Of a stretch of 64,000 bases of DNA, positions 39,101 through 51,100 are shown one piece after another. The stretch is from the NCBI GenBank assembly GCA_944472155.2, contig OX235275.1:25074436-25138435 (forward strand), given 5' to 3'. How positions within the stretch are numbered: position 1 is the first letter of the stretch; each line of letters begins with the position of its first letter. The notes beneath the pieces are model-generated. The model had not been told where the DNA came from. It made no database searches and saw nothing but the letters and a program-made list of their open reading frames with translations. Origin of the DNA: Trichobilharzia szidati (taxonomy: Eukaryota > Platyhelminthes > Trematoda > Strigeidida > Schistosomatidae). The position numbers and the translations under genes were made by a program.

Positions 39101-42100
39101 CTTGCTACTTCTCTGCCCTTCCTTCGTATTGTGTTTCGGGCAAAGTTGAACAATAGCGTCTCAAGAGATATGAACGCACGAGTGTCCTTAAGGCGACCAA
39201 TCATAGAGGTGAGAAATTTTTCCACCAAAAAAATCACGTATATTTACAAGAAAATGCATGAAAACACATTAAACAGGCTATCTTTCTCTGAATAAATGAC
39301 TTAACAATACCTCCCGTTTATATTGAAAAAGTATCAGTTGCCAAGTTAGACTAGTTTCTCTACATGGGTATTCACCGAGGTGACTAAAGATGAGCTGTTT
39401 TTTGTGAATTGTTTATCTCTCTTATCCTGTTGTGCAGTCTTCCCTAAAAGACCTCGGTTGAATTACTATGGTTTCCAGTAAGAGGATCGACGACTAATTA
39501 CCAGGAGAATGTGGATGACAAAACAAATTAAAACAAATGTTATCAACTCTAAATCTATCCCTGATCCCAACCCTAACCCTAATCCTACCCAGTCGGTGAT
39601 TATCTTTTGGACACGTGGGATATGTGGGTAAAAACGTGGACAGTTTTTCGTTCGAAATCGGGCAACGCGGGAAAGAGTGGGACAATAAAATTTTTCGGGA
39701 TATGGGCGAACGAGGAAAAAGTGGCCGATATGGGTAAACTGGGTTAATCATGTAGCATTTTAACCGCCTTTTGCCCACGTCTTTGCAACCAAAATTACCT
39801 ATTTAGCCCACAGCTTGCCCACATTGTCCAGGTGCATTCTCTTACTGGGTAATTATGAACCTGATCCTAATCCTAACCCTAACCCTAACGAGCTATTAAC
39901 ACACTGTCCAGACAGTACTTAAAAACGTGATCTGGGTGAAATTTGCTCCTAATTTGGTGAATTTTTTTTTCCTTCATGTTCCCCAGTGGAACATAGGGCT
40001 TCAAGCTAGTTACTTGAAGTTTCTGTAGCAGTGTTTATTTTACAGGATGTGGTTGCTAGCCTCATGCCCAACCTTTCCTCTTCACCAGCATTACTTCTGG
40101 CTTAGCGAGGTAAAGGAGTGCGTCGGCCGGGGATCGAACCCCGGACCATGTGCATGGTAGGCGAGCGTCATAACCGCTATACCACCGACGCAATTTGGTG
40201 AATAGTATTGATATTTCAGCTATGATAATCACACGTGCCGTCAGCCAACAACGACATCTACATGCGTTCAAGGTCATTGAAGCGTTCGCATTCCTGGGGC
40301 GCTACTGTTGAATTTCGCCGTGTTTCTTTGTCCTTTTTTTTCGTGTCTCCCATGTTTCACATTTGCTCACTTTGACGTCAAATCTATGTCTCCGCCATTT
40401 GATATTTTCGTGTGCTGATCGATGAATGTCTCTTTGTATACTACTACTACTACTACTACTGATAAATCTTGTCAGTAGCACACCCCACACCTTGACGTTT
40501 GTGATTATTATTATTATTCATATAGAAAAAATCCACATTTAGACATTTAGAAAACAGAAAGGTTGAGCGAGAAGATATATTCACTTTTCAATTAGATATT
40601 CATTTCACTCTGGCTTTACTCTAATATATAATGTATAGCATTTTTATTACAATACACAACAATTTACCAATCATCAAGTGGCACTGATATGTTTGTTAGC
40701 AATAATTAGTCAGTGTCAACATGTCACTGGGATGATAACACAATTAAAAGGTAGGAATGGTTGCAACAAGTGGATTGCATAATGCATAATTTTGGAAAAA
40801 AATGAAGAGTAATTAAGGAATACGCGTGTGCACAAGTTGATTACGTGTAACAGATTGTTAAAGAAAATAAAACGATTTGGACAGTGATAATTTGTAACTA
40901 AGGATGAAGTGATTATAAGAATAAAATAATTTTAAAAGGATAACACGTAATTAAAGATGAAGTAGTCAGAAAAAATAATGAAATAATTTGGACGGTTATA
41001 ATTTTTATAATTTTTAAAGATTTAGGGGGAGAGGGGGGCAAAGTAGTCCGGTTTATACAATCATGTAACGATGGCCAAGGTGTAAGGAAAGTGGCTGTAC
41101 AAATATCTTCTGAACACATAGGTTTGGCTTCTTCTTCTTCTTCGGGTGGATTCCTTTTGCTTCAGCTGTATGTAGAAGACGAACTCATAGAGCAAAATTA
41201 AGATTGGTCGGAATGCGATAAATAATTTTAAATGGAGTATTAACGTCAACCTTATGCTCACTATCTACAAGGTGTGCTACAATAGAGGTACGAGTAGATC
41301 TTGTTTGTCCCTTGCTTAACCATGTTGGATGATGTTCGGAAATACGATGATGAACCTGCTTAATTGTACGCTCGTTGTAGCTGGCTCCGCAGCTGTAGTC
41401 AAACAGGTAGATACACATTATATTATTATTGTTTCCTTTAATTCCTAGAGGAACATAGAGCTTCAGCTGTGCGTCTCCATTGCGTTCGGTTCTCTGCTAC
41501 AGTCTTCACCTGGCTCCAAGTCTGCCCACACGTTTTCATCTCCTCTTCACATGACCTCCTCCAAGTCACCCTTGGACGATGTAGAATAGGGGTGGTTGTG
41601 AAGAGACAACCTACCTCTGCTGCATAATAAGCTCCTTTAACTGCATTCTTCTGGCGCTGTGTTATTATTATTTCACTGATATTGTTACCGAGGAACTGCA
41701 GTTTTATGAAAATTGGTTTTTTTCGCAACTGTTGCTATACTAATTCCATATTAGTTTGTTTATTTGATATATCACACAGTGAGACAGTATTATTTACTGG
41801 ATGACGTTTCGAACAAAATTTATTGTTCATAATCATATCAATTACAATCACACGACTTTGACACTTGAGTTTTATAGTTTTCTTTGTTCTCTCCTATTTG
41901 TCGTTTGGGTAGTAGAATTTTCCAGATATCGGGGACAGGTGATGAATCATTCCTATTACATGTATTTGTAGTTGATTCGATAAACAAAGCTTCTGTTATC
42001 AATCTCTCCCTATACCCTGTGACATTAGATTTTAAAACTGTCATCCTATCCCATCCTATTGTGTGGTTGTGTGTAACTGCATGTAGTGCTATAGCTGAAC

Positions 42101-45100
42101 TATTCTCTAGATTTCTTATCTTATTCGGGTCAACCAATCGAGATTTTGCTAAGTTTTTATGTTCAGCTAGTCTGACTGCCCCTGTTCTACTAGTTTGACC
42201 TATGTATTTGACCTGACAATCATCTCAGGCAGGGTATTAGATAAACTAAATTGTTTTGTTTTAAGGGCTCTACAGGATCCTTTAACCGACAAAGCTTGTT
42301 TCTAATTGAGTTTGTGGGTTTGAATGCCAGCCACTTTTATTCCTGCCTTGTTAAGAATTCTGCGTAAGGCTTCCGACGTTCCTTCCTTGTATGGAATTAC
42401 TACTGATGATTTAGATTTCTTATTATTGGTGTCGTCATTAATATTATTATTATCACTATTATTACTAACCTTATTATTATTATTATCACTATCGCTACTA
42501 TCATTATTTATTTTATTTTTACATTTCCTTACATATTTCTTGATTAATTTATCCGGGTAATTATTAAGTTTCAAAGCTTCTTTTATGTGTATCAGTTCCT
42601 GTTTTAGATTTTCTTTGGTACTACTTAGTTTTTGTGCTCTGTCATTTAAACATTTCACCAATCCTATTTTCACTGACATAGGATGGGAAGATCGGAAGTC
42701 TAAATATCTGTTTGAGTGTGTGGGTTTCCTGTAAACACTAGTGTTTAACTTCCCATCTTCTTTCCTCTTTACGTTGCAATCTAACATTGGGAGCTCCCCT
42801 TCCTGATTTTCCAATTCATAATTGAATTGAATTGCTTCAACCTTGAATTGCTCCAACCTCCCATCCTATGTCAGTAAAAATAGGATTGGTGAAATGTTTA
42901 AATGACAGAGCACAAAAACTAAGTAGTACCAGAGAAAATCTAAAACAGGAACTGATACACATAAAAGAAGCTTTGAAACTTAATAATTACCCGGATAAAT
43001 TAATCAAGAAATATGTAAGGAAATGTAAAAATAAAATAAATAATGATAGTAGCGATAGTGATAATAATAATAATAAGGTTAGTAATAATAGTGATAATAA
43101 TAATATTAATGACGACACCAATAATAAGAAATCTAAATCATCAGTAGTAATTCCATACAAGGAAGGAACGTCGAAAGCCTTACGCAGAATTCTTAACAAG
43201 GCAGGAATAAAAGTGGCTGGCATTCAAACCCACAAACTCAATTAGAAACAAGCTTTGTCGGTTAAAGGATCCTGTAGAGCCCTTAAAACAAAACAATTTA
43301 GTTTATCTAATACCCTGCCTGAGATGATTGTCAGGTCAAATACATAGGTCAAACTAGTAGAACAGGGGCAGTCAGACTAGCTGAACATAAAAACTTAGCA
43401 AAATCTCGATTGGTTGACCCGAATAAGATAAGAAATCTAGAGAATAGTTCAGCTATAGCACTACATGCAGTTACACACAACCACACAATAGGATGGGATA
43501 GGATGACAGTTTTAAAATCTAATGTCACAGGGTATAGGGAGAGATTGATAACAGAAGCTTTGTTTATCGAATCAACTACAAATACATGTAATAGGAATGA
43601 TTCATCACCTGTCCCCGATATCTGGAAAATTCTACTACCCAAACGACAAATAGGAGAGAACAAAGAAAACTATAAAACTCAAGTGTCAAAGTCGTGTGAT
43701 TGTAATTGATATGATTATGAACAATAAATTTTGTTCGAAACGTCATCCAGTAAATAATACTGTCTCACTGTGTGATATATCAAATAAACAAACTAATATG
43801 GAATTACTTACTACCACAGTGCCCAAGTTTTACACATATATTAATATGTTGCTATACTAAATTATTATTATTATCATTTGAATATGTTTTTATAGACACA
43901 CGGATCAATCAAAATGAATCGCCAGTGGATCCATCGTCTCTTAGTCAAGAAGGCATAGCTGATCATTTGGGTGTTACATGTTTAGCTACAACAATGTTTA
44001 ACACTTTACGTCAAAAACCCATGAAATTGAGCACATTTCTTGGTTTACCAGTAACCAATAGTCAATTATCATCATCATCATCGACAGTCAATCATTCACA
44101 AGTTGGTGAATTATGTGGATTAACTTTGCAATATTGTCATGCAAGATTGTGCAGGTGAAATGCAGTTCTTGATGTCTTTTGTTAACATTTTTTGTCGATT
44201 ATATACGAGCACTAACAACCTGTTAGCCAGTGTGTTATTGAGTGTTGGTGGTTGGTTTGCATGGATTCGATTAATGGTGGTTGCAGGTTGATTGATGTAT
44301 CACTGGTTGACATCGGTTTGGAAAACCGTTGAGAAACTAGGGGGTACTGGACAAACGTTTCGCCCTACTCTGGGACTCTTCAGCAGGAACCTGCCCACCA
44401 GGATCTGTAGTCTCGTGACCAGCAGGGTTCAACAAGTCAGGTAGGAGTGTGGCGTGTGCTACTGACATGATTTATCAGTAGTAATATATGAAGAGACGTT
44501 CATCGATCGGTACACAAAAATATCAAATAGAGGAGAGACAGATTTGACGTTAAAAAGAGAAGATAATTCAGCGTGTGAGACACGAAAAGAAGATAAACTA
44601 GTACAATACGAAGGAGGCAAAAGTAGCTAGCACAACACGAAAGATCTGTGTCTCTTCTGTTTGGCGTATGCCGTAGCTGGATGTTTTTGACAATTTAATT
44701 GGTACATGGTAGATGATAGTGAAGGATCCAGTAATGCTAGCTGACTTTGTGGCCGGTTAGCACCAGGGGGTCTAATATTGAGCTGTTGATGGTTTTTTTA
44801 CTACACCTTCACTTAACCAAACTGGTAGATGTTCTCAAGCACGAAAAATCAAGTTCCGAGAGTAGCGGCCGATATAACTCTCTCCACCACAAGCGCAGTT
44901 GAATTGGTACATGGAATTGGAAGTGACTAGTCTAGGTACTTCATCTTTCAGTCGAGGAATCACCATCGGTCGTGTAGAAAATATGACGTGAAGTTTACCA
45001 GTATTAAAGCTTTTTTGAATAGATTTTCTTGACTTGTTAGTAATTGTTTTACTCGGTAAGTCACCCTTGAATTGCAAGCGTTTACATAAAGACTTCTTCT

Positions 45101-48100
45101 TATTTCCAGAAAGAAAATATCTCTTTTCTGCTTTCTTGGTGATGTGTTTTTTGATGAACTTTTGTGGATAGCTATTTTCAATTAGCGTGGCATATACGAT
45201 CAACCTTAAGTTCATCTTCAACTACCTCTTCTGAGCATATAGCTCTAACCGCGTGTGACTGAGGGTCCTTATTAAATTTCTTTTGTCCTGGAAAGGAACG
45301 AACCTATGCAAATGTGTATATTGTCCTGTCCATATGCTTATCCTATGCAAATTTCTCTTTAGACTACCATCTGATTTTCTTATGAGTAGGAAATCTAGAA
45401 AGGCAATTAATTCTGTTTTAGGGTTTCTCTTCGCACATGAACTTCATAGCGGAGAATGGGCATCATGGAATTGAGTTATTATTGTGTTCGTATCCAGATC
45501 GTTATCACAAAGAATGAAGGTGTCATCCATATACCCCCTTAAGTATCTGTACAGTTTTGAGGTTAAGAAGTTACAAAAAAGAGAGACTATTTCGCTGATT
45601 TTTCTATTCTTAATACGTATCAGAATGAATTAACTGTCAGTGAGTCGTGTTGACCCTTGAATTTTGTACCAGCTGGTAGTGGTGTAACACCAGAAGGCAA
45701 GACACGGAAGCCAAGATATATTTTCAAGTGATCAGACTGCTGTATATATATATATACGCTTTATTTTATTTATTCTACAGCCTTGAATCTCGTATGATAT
45801 CCTCTGGTTTATTATTACCGCCAACAAGTGTTTGTCCAGGCGATCATGGATCCCTTGTATATGATGAACATAGTCTTATTCACTATTATGATCAACTGAA
45901 AGAATGGCCTTCAACGACAGCTAATGATGAATGTTTTATAGCATTGATTAATGAATTATCCAGGTGAGTATTCCTCTCTCTCTCTATCTATCTCTCTTCC
46001 TCTTTCGCTTTGTTCGTGCTTCTTTGATCGGGTTACGTACGTCATACGATTTTGCGGGTTTCCATCCCTTCATGATGACGTTACATGTCGTCTACTTCCA
46101 CAATCTATGTATATCCCTTCATTAAAATGTTCCATCATTTAGAGATTCATTGGAAGACCAAGGCGTAGTACTGGAGAGCAGTTTTATCCCTGGCTTAGGG
46201 CACCTTCCAGTTACAAGGTGACCTCGTAGACTATATCCTGACACTGGAATCCGATCCAGTGGGCCATGAATTTCAAATTCTGCCAATTCACAACATACAG
46301 CGCAACTACCAACCAATGTTGTAGACAATCAACTGTTTTTTGGTGTAGTTGTGTTCTCTGAGCTCTGGGTACTTTAGTTGAGAAGTTTTCATTGCCTTAC
46401 TGGGCAACATCCTCATCAGAGGATTAATTCAATTTGAAGTGCGGATTTAATAATTCCCCATTGGAGTGTATTAATCATCTCTTCTGGTCACCTTGAACGT
46501 CGTGATTATTGATGATTGCTTTTGTGTGCTTTCTTCTCTTCTTCCTCTAGTTCACTTGTATCGGTGTTGATTGGTTTCCTTAATCTGAAGTTTAACCTCA
46601 TGTTCACGTGATTTCCTCCTTTTGGATTGGTTGGTTAATTCTCTCTATGTCAATGTGTCTATTTATTGATTGCGAATTCACTTGAATACCAGGATTCTAG
46701 AAATTCTCTGACATTTTTGGTGTTTTCCTCTGTCTAAGATTTGAACATTATCCCAAGTGAATTGGTGTCCGTGGTTGTCTGTATGCAGTGATATGAAGGA
46801 GTGGATATCATGTCTTTTGATGACCAGCAAGTTTATGTTCATGGACGCGCGAAGACGAAGAGGGCGTTCAGTTTAACCGGTGTAATTTTTTTTTCACAGC
46901 AGTTGTAATTTATTCTGTAGACGATATTGATTTTACCATCTTTGGCTGTTGAGTCTTTTGGTTGACTGACATAGAGTCAGCCGAGGGAAGTGATATTGTT
47001 GGTTAGTGTGAGACATCAATTTCTTCAAAAGGTTTGAATAGTTGTACAGCGATTTCGGAGATGTTCTTTGTATATGATAGGACACTTTTCTTTGTGTTTT
47101 CTTTTGGGACCTTTGATTTGATTGGTTTGGTCTGTGGGTTGATGTCTTCTGATGAAGTTTCGTGGATGTCCATCTAGAATGGTGGACACATTGCAAACCT
47201 GACTGATAGAATTCAGTGTCCAATCAAAGTATCCACTACAGCCCTACAGGAGGTCAATCGCGAGTCCGAATAGCTCAGTCGTAACGTCTCTCATTGCAGC
47301 ACTGGTTGACGTGGGTTCGAATCTCAGAGGGATGGGACATGAGTTTCTTCAAGGTTGCAGACACGCCTTGCTGATGAGTGCCATCTAACACGAAACCTAG
47401 GTCCAAGGCTTCCTGCCGATTGCCTCCAACCATCTAATATATCCGTAATTCTTTGGAAGACATCCATGATATATTTTTTCTTCAGTTTTGCTTAAGGCAG
47501 GAGTGGTGCAGTTAGTGTCCTGGCTCTCTTGAATAATGTTTTAATGCAACTCTTCTTGTGTGCCATTTATTGGATTGTTGCTGTTGTAATTGAGTATATG
47601 GTGTATGTGAGTTAATTTTCTGTTAACTGGAGTTTCTAATTTTTCTATGGTTGTTCGCTTGACTAAGACGTCCAGAAATGGAATTTTGTCCTCGGATTCG
47701 TCTTGTCCTCTTGTGAAGTTGATGTCGTTGAAGATGTTGATTATTCACTTGTATGTTTTGTCGTTTCTTTTGATTATCACGAATATGTCATCCACGTAAC
47801 GTACCCCAGTAACTGTCGTCTCATTTGACGTGGTGAACCCCTTTGGTCACAACTTCTAGCCAGAACTCCAGATAACTTCTTGTATGGAGTCAGTCGCCAG
47901 TAAGCATCAGGTTAATTACCGAGTGTTGGTTTTCAGGGACATCGCCTTGTAACCTCAACGTCCTGGTTTCGAATCCTGGCAGATATGTATCGATGAAGAG
48001 TTCGAAATGGGTGCGAAGCGGCTATCCAATACTGTTTGGTTTTATAATGGTTTGTTTCCTAATTGTGTGGTGGCTCATCCGTGCTTTTCTTCGTAATCCT

Positions 48101-51100
48101 GCTTCACAGTAACTGTCAAATAGCGTGGACAGCTACTGATCGATCAACCGCCTTTACCACTGTTTTGACCTCTTCAGGATTATTTTCCGTCTAGACCGTG
48201 TCTGTATCTCTTAATTCGTAGTCATGTATCTTCTCCCCTCATCGTCTAATATTTTATTGCCACAAGAGAGATGGTGAAACATCATGCATGGCCCCTTATG
48301 CGGTGGTGATCACTGCTCTGTTTCCGCACTTATATTGTCTGTGCAAAATGTTTGTTCTGACAGCAAATGTCTGTTTCTATCATCTACCACACTGTGTTAC
48401 TCTAAAGCTCAATGAATATGCAGCAAATCTGACCGACTGGTTTCAAAGTAGAACTTTGCACAGATATGCAGCAGTTCGAGTTGCCACAATCCCTCAATGT
48501 ACCACACAAAGCAAGAGAAGAGGGTGAAGACAGATTCAAAAGAGAGATTATAAACAGAAGTGTGAGTGAAGAGAAAAGAATAGTAGTAATATTGAAGATC
48601 AATAGAGCTCTATTGGATATGACAGATCACAGAGATGGGATGCACCAGTGTCAGGTATTGACAAGGATGACTTTGAGCCATATCACCAATTGTCTCCAGC
48701 CGTCGTTGGTTCTTAAAGTCCTGAGGACCCCAACAAGACAGTAGCCTACACCTCCCTACATGACTGGCTAGCTGGCTGGCTCAAACTAACTGTTATGGAT
48801 TCCACTGACTGATGAAGCCGTGTTTTTGTTTGACCACCACTAGCCAACTAACTCTTTTCCAACCTGATCCATCCAGTGTCAGTCAGCTAATATTGGCTGT
48901 TGTCGATAAAGGCGATGGCTGGGTATATCACATGCGTAACACATGTTTTAACCATCTCAATCGATGTAGCTGCTTCACACAATCTCGTCGATTGATTTTC
49001 CCTCCTCCTTACCCAGCACTCGACCGATAACGCCTCACCAACTCAATACTACTCACCCTATAACACCTACCGACTAATACGTATAGGAGGTAGAACACAG
49101 GCACCTATGATCAAAGACAGTTAGCTAGCTAGCCTTTTCATGTCTTCCACTTTCAATGGCCATGTCTAGCTCCCAGCCAGCCGTCAAAGTGGATGGAGTG
49201 AACTGTTACTGAGCAGTACATATGCTCTGTGCTCGACAGCTGGAGATCACAATAGATCAGAGGACTGACTGCATCTTCGTGTTTATCTTTTTTTCGCCTT
49301 GTCAATAAATGACATCAGTGTGAGACTGATGAAACTGTGAGCCAATTAATTCATAGGAAGCTGCCTTAGAAATGTTTTGTATTTTTAATATTTTTCCTGT
49401 CCTTCGAAATTTTTCAGCTGTGTGATTGATTTTCCGGGGTAGGATCGCTAGACCCACTCCCAACTATCCACCTTTTCTCGGATATGGGACAGACTAGAAA
49501 ACTAGTGAAGTAGTCGAGGTATTTTGCGTCGGCTGGGCGTCGAACCCCAGGCCACATACGTGGTTAATAAGCGTCCTACCTCTATCCACTGACGCCTTGT
49601 AAATGGTCAGCTAATGGTCCTACAGCTCTTGCTCTGAATACCCATTGGTCGAAAACGAAATCTGATTCGATCACTTACTATGCGCAGTTGGGGACTGATG
49701 CTATTTCGTGGAGGAAGACTTAAATCTTCTAATAAAAAGCTTAGTGGAAAGTTGATTTTCACCACGTTTTATAGACCAAGAAGATATACAGTTAAAACTT
49801 ATGAAATGCGATTTCATTTCCGTTCATCCGTTCTGGCTGGTTGTGGTTGAGACAATACTTCCTAGATAAGTAAAGGAAGTGGTGAACTCCTTCCAATTTC
49901 TCCTGGTGATAGTGATTGGTGGTGATTGTTGTTGTTGTTGCTGTTGTTGGTTGGTCAGGCATCTTCATCACCTCCATATTTCTCTATGTTCACCTGGAGT
50001 CTTATCTTCGTTGACTGCTTCTTCAGCCAGTTTGTTGGTGTTCACCTGCCTGCAAGTCTTCAAGTTTGCATTAGACATTAGACGATATAAATTACCCGTC
50101 CAATCTAGATCTTCTAGAGTCTTCTTGTCGCTCCCGCGTACTTCTGTCTTGGTGAAGTTTAACAATAGCACCCCAGGATTGCGAACGCTCCAATAACCTT
50201 GAACGCGTGCTAGTCGTTGTCTAACGGCACCTAGTCATTATCATAGCTGAAATATCATGCTATTCACCAGCTGAGGAGCAAATTTCACCCAAATCACGTT
50301 TTTAAGCACTGTTTGGACAGTGTGTTAATAGCTCGTTAGGGTTAGGATTAGGATCAGGTTCATAATCACCCAGTCGGAGAATGCACCTGGACAATGTGGG
50401 CAAAATGTGGGCTAAATAGGTAATTTTGGTTGGCAAAGACGTGGGCAAAAGGCGGTTAAAATGCTACATGATTAACCCAGTTTACCCATATCGGCCACTT
50501 TTTCCTCGTTCGCCCATATCCCGAAAAATTTTATTGTCCCACTCTTTCCCGCTTTGCACAATTTCGAATGAAAAACTGTCCACGCTTTTACCCACATATC
50601 CATCCTACGTGTCCAAAAGATAATCACCGACTGGGTAGGATTAAGGTTAGGGTTACAATTAGGGATAGATTTAGAGTTGATAACATTTGTTTTAATTTGT
50701 TTTGTCATCCACATTCTCCTGGTAATTAGTCGTCGATCGTCTTACTGGAAACCATAGTAATCCAACCGAGGGCTTTTATTGTGAAGACTGCACAACAGGA
50801 TAAGAGAGATAAACAATTCGCGAAATATACCCATTAAGACATTGAAATAAGAAAAAATTAGTTCAGCGAAGAGTCTCTTTTCGGCGAATTCATTCACTTA
50901 GCTGTACAGTCGCAAATATATATACAATTATTTTGTGTGTGTGTATGTACATTAGGTTTGTCAAAATCAAAATAACAGTTAGTGTGGGTTGTTGATTATA
51001 TCATCAAAATAATGAAGTTAAAATGTGTGATTAATACTCAAAGTTGTAGCTAAGTGGGGTGAAGATTGGTAAGATGTGAGTAGGGTTACGTAATATGGAC

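Larger units (their letters stand above)
37183..40475 (+). repeat. repeat X, copy 1 (interrupted by LINE-B and SINE-1)
   Basis: X sequence at 37183-37289 and 38600-40475. It contains an LTR-like start at about 38972 (TGTAACAGTAGAAGACAAGA) and a short ORF ([20 protein letters not shown]). Two telomere-like CCCTAA tracts lie at 39561-39590 and 39861-39890, and degenerate inverted ends near 39145 and 40320. It matches 59.2-60.8 kb in inverse orientation and 50.15-52.12 kb in part. No transposase or RT is seen. Confidence 0.8.
46345..47820 (-). pseudogene. PLE-II remnant split by SINE-3
   Basis: Co-linear with the intact PLE-II at 56.3-57.4 kb: 3' end near 46350 (GTTCTCTGAGCTCTGGGTAC on +), GIY-YIG region 46700-47150 and RT-linker region 47445-47815, ending at the same active-site position (CATCCACGTAACGTACC). 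It is diverged, with stops, and a SINE-3 unit sits at 47165-47445. Confidence 0.85.

Noticed and set aside
39047..39295. Small secreted or membrane protein ([20 protein letters not shown]...)
   Set aside because: It is present in X copies 1 and 2 with no sign of a gene around it; treated as a chance or decayed ORF in repeat X, though its near-identity in both copies is noted.
42324..42560. Leu-rich hydrophobic 78-codon ORF (+), repeated on the minus strand at 43223-42987
   Set aside because: It is the antisense shadow of the Asn/Asp-rich PLE-I linker: AAT/GAT repeats read in reverse give Leu/Ile codons. Not a membrane protein.
47262..47330. tRNA gene (GAATAGCTCAGTCGTAACG, GGGTTCGAATCTC)
   Set aside because: It is the head of SINE-3, which recurs at 26.6 kb and, reversed, near 10.9 kb; no proper acceptor stem is seen.
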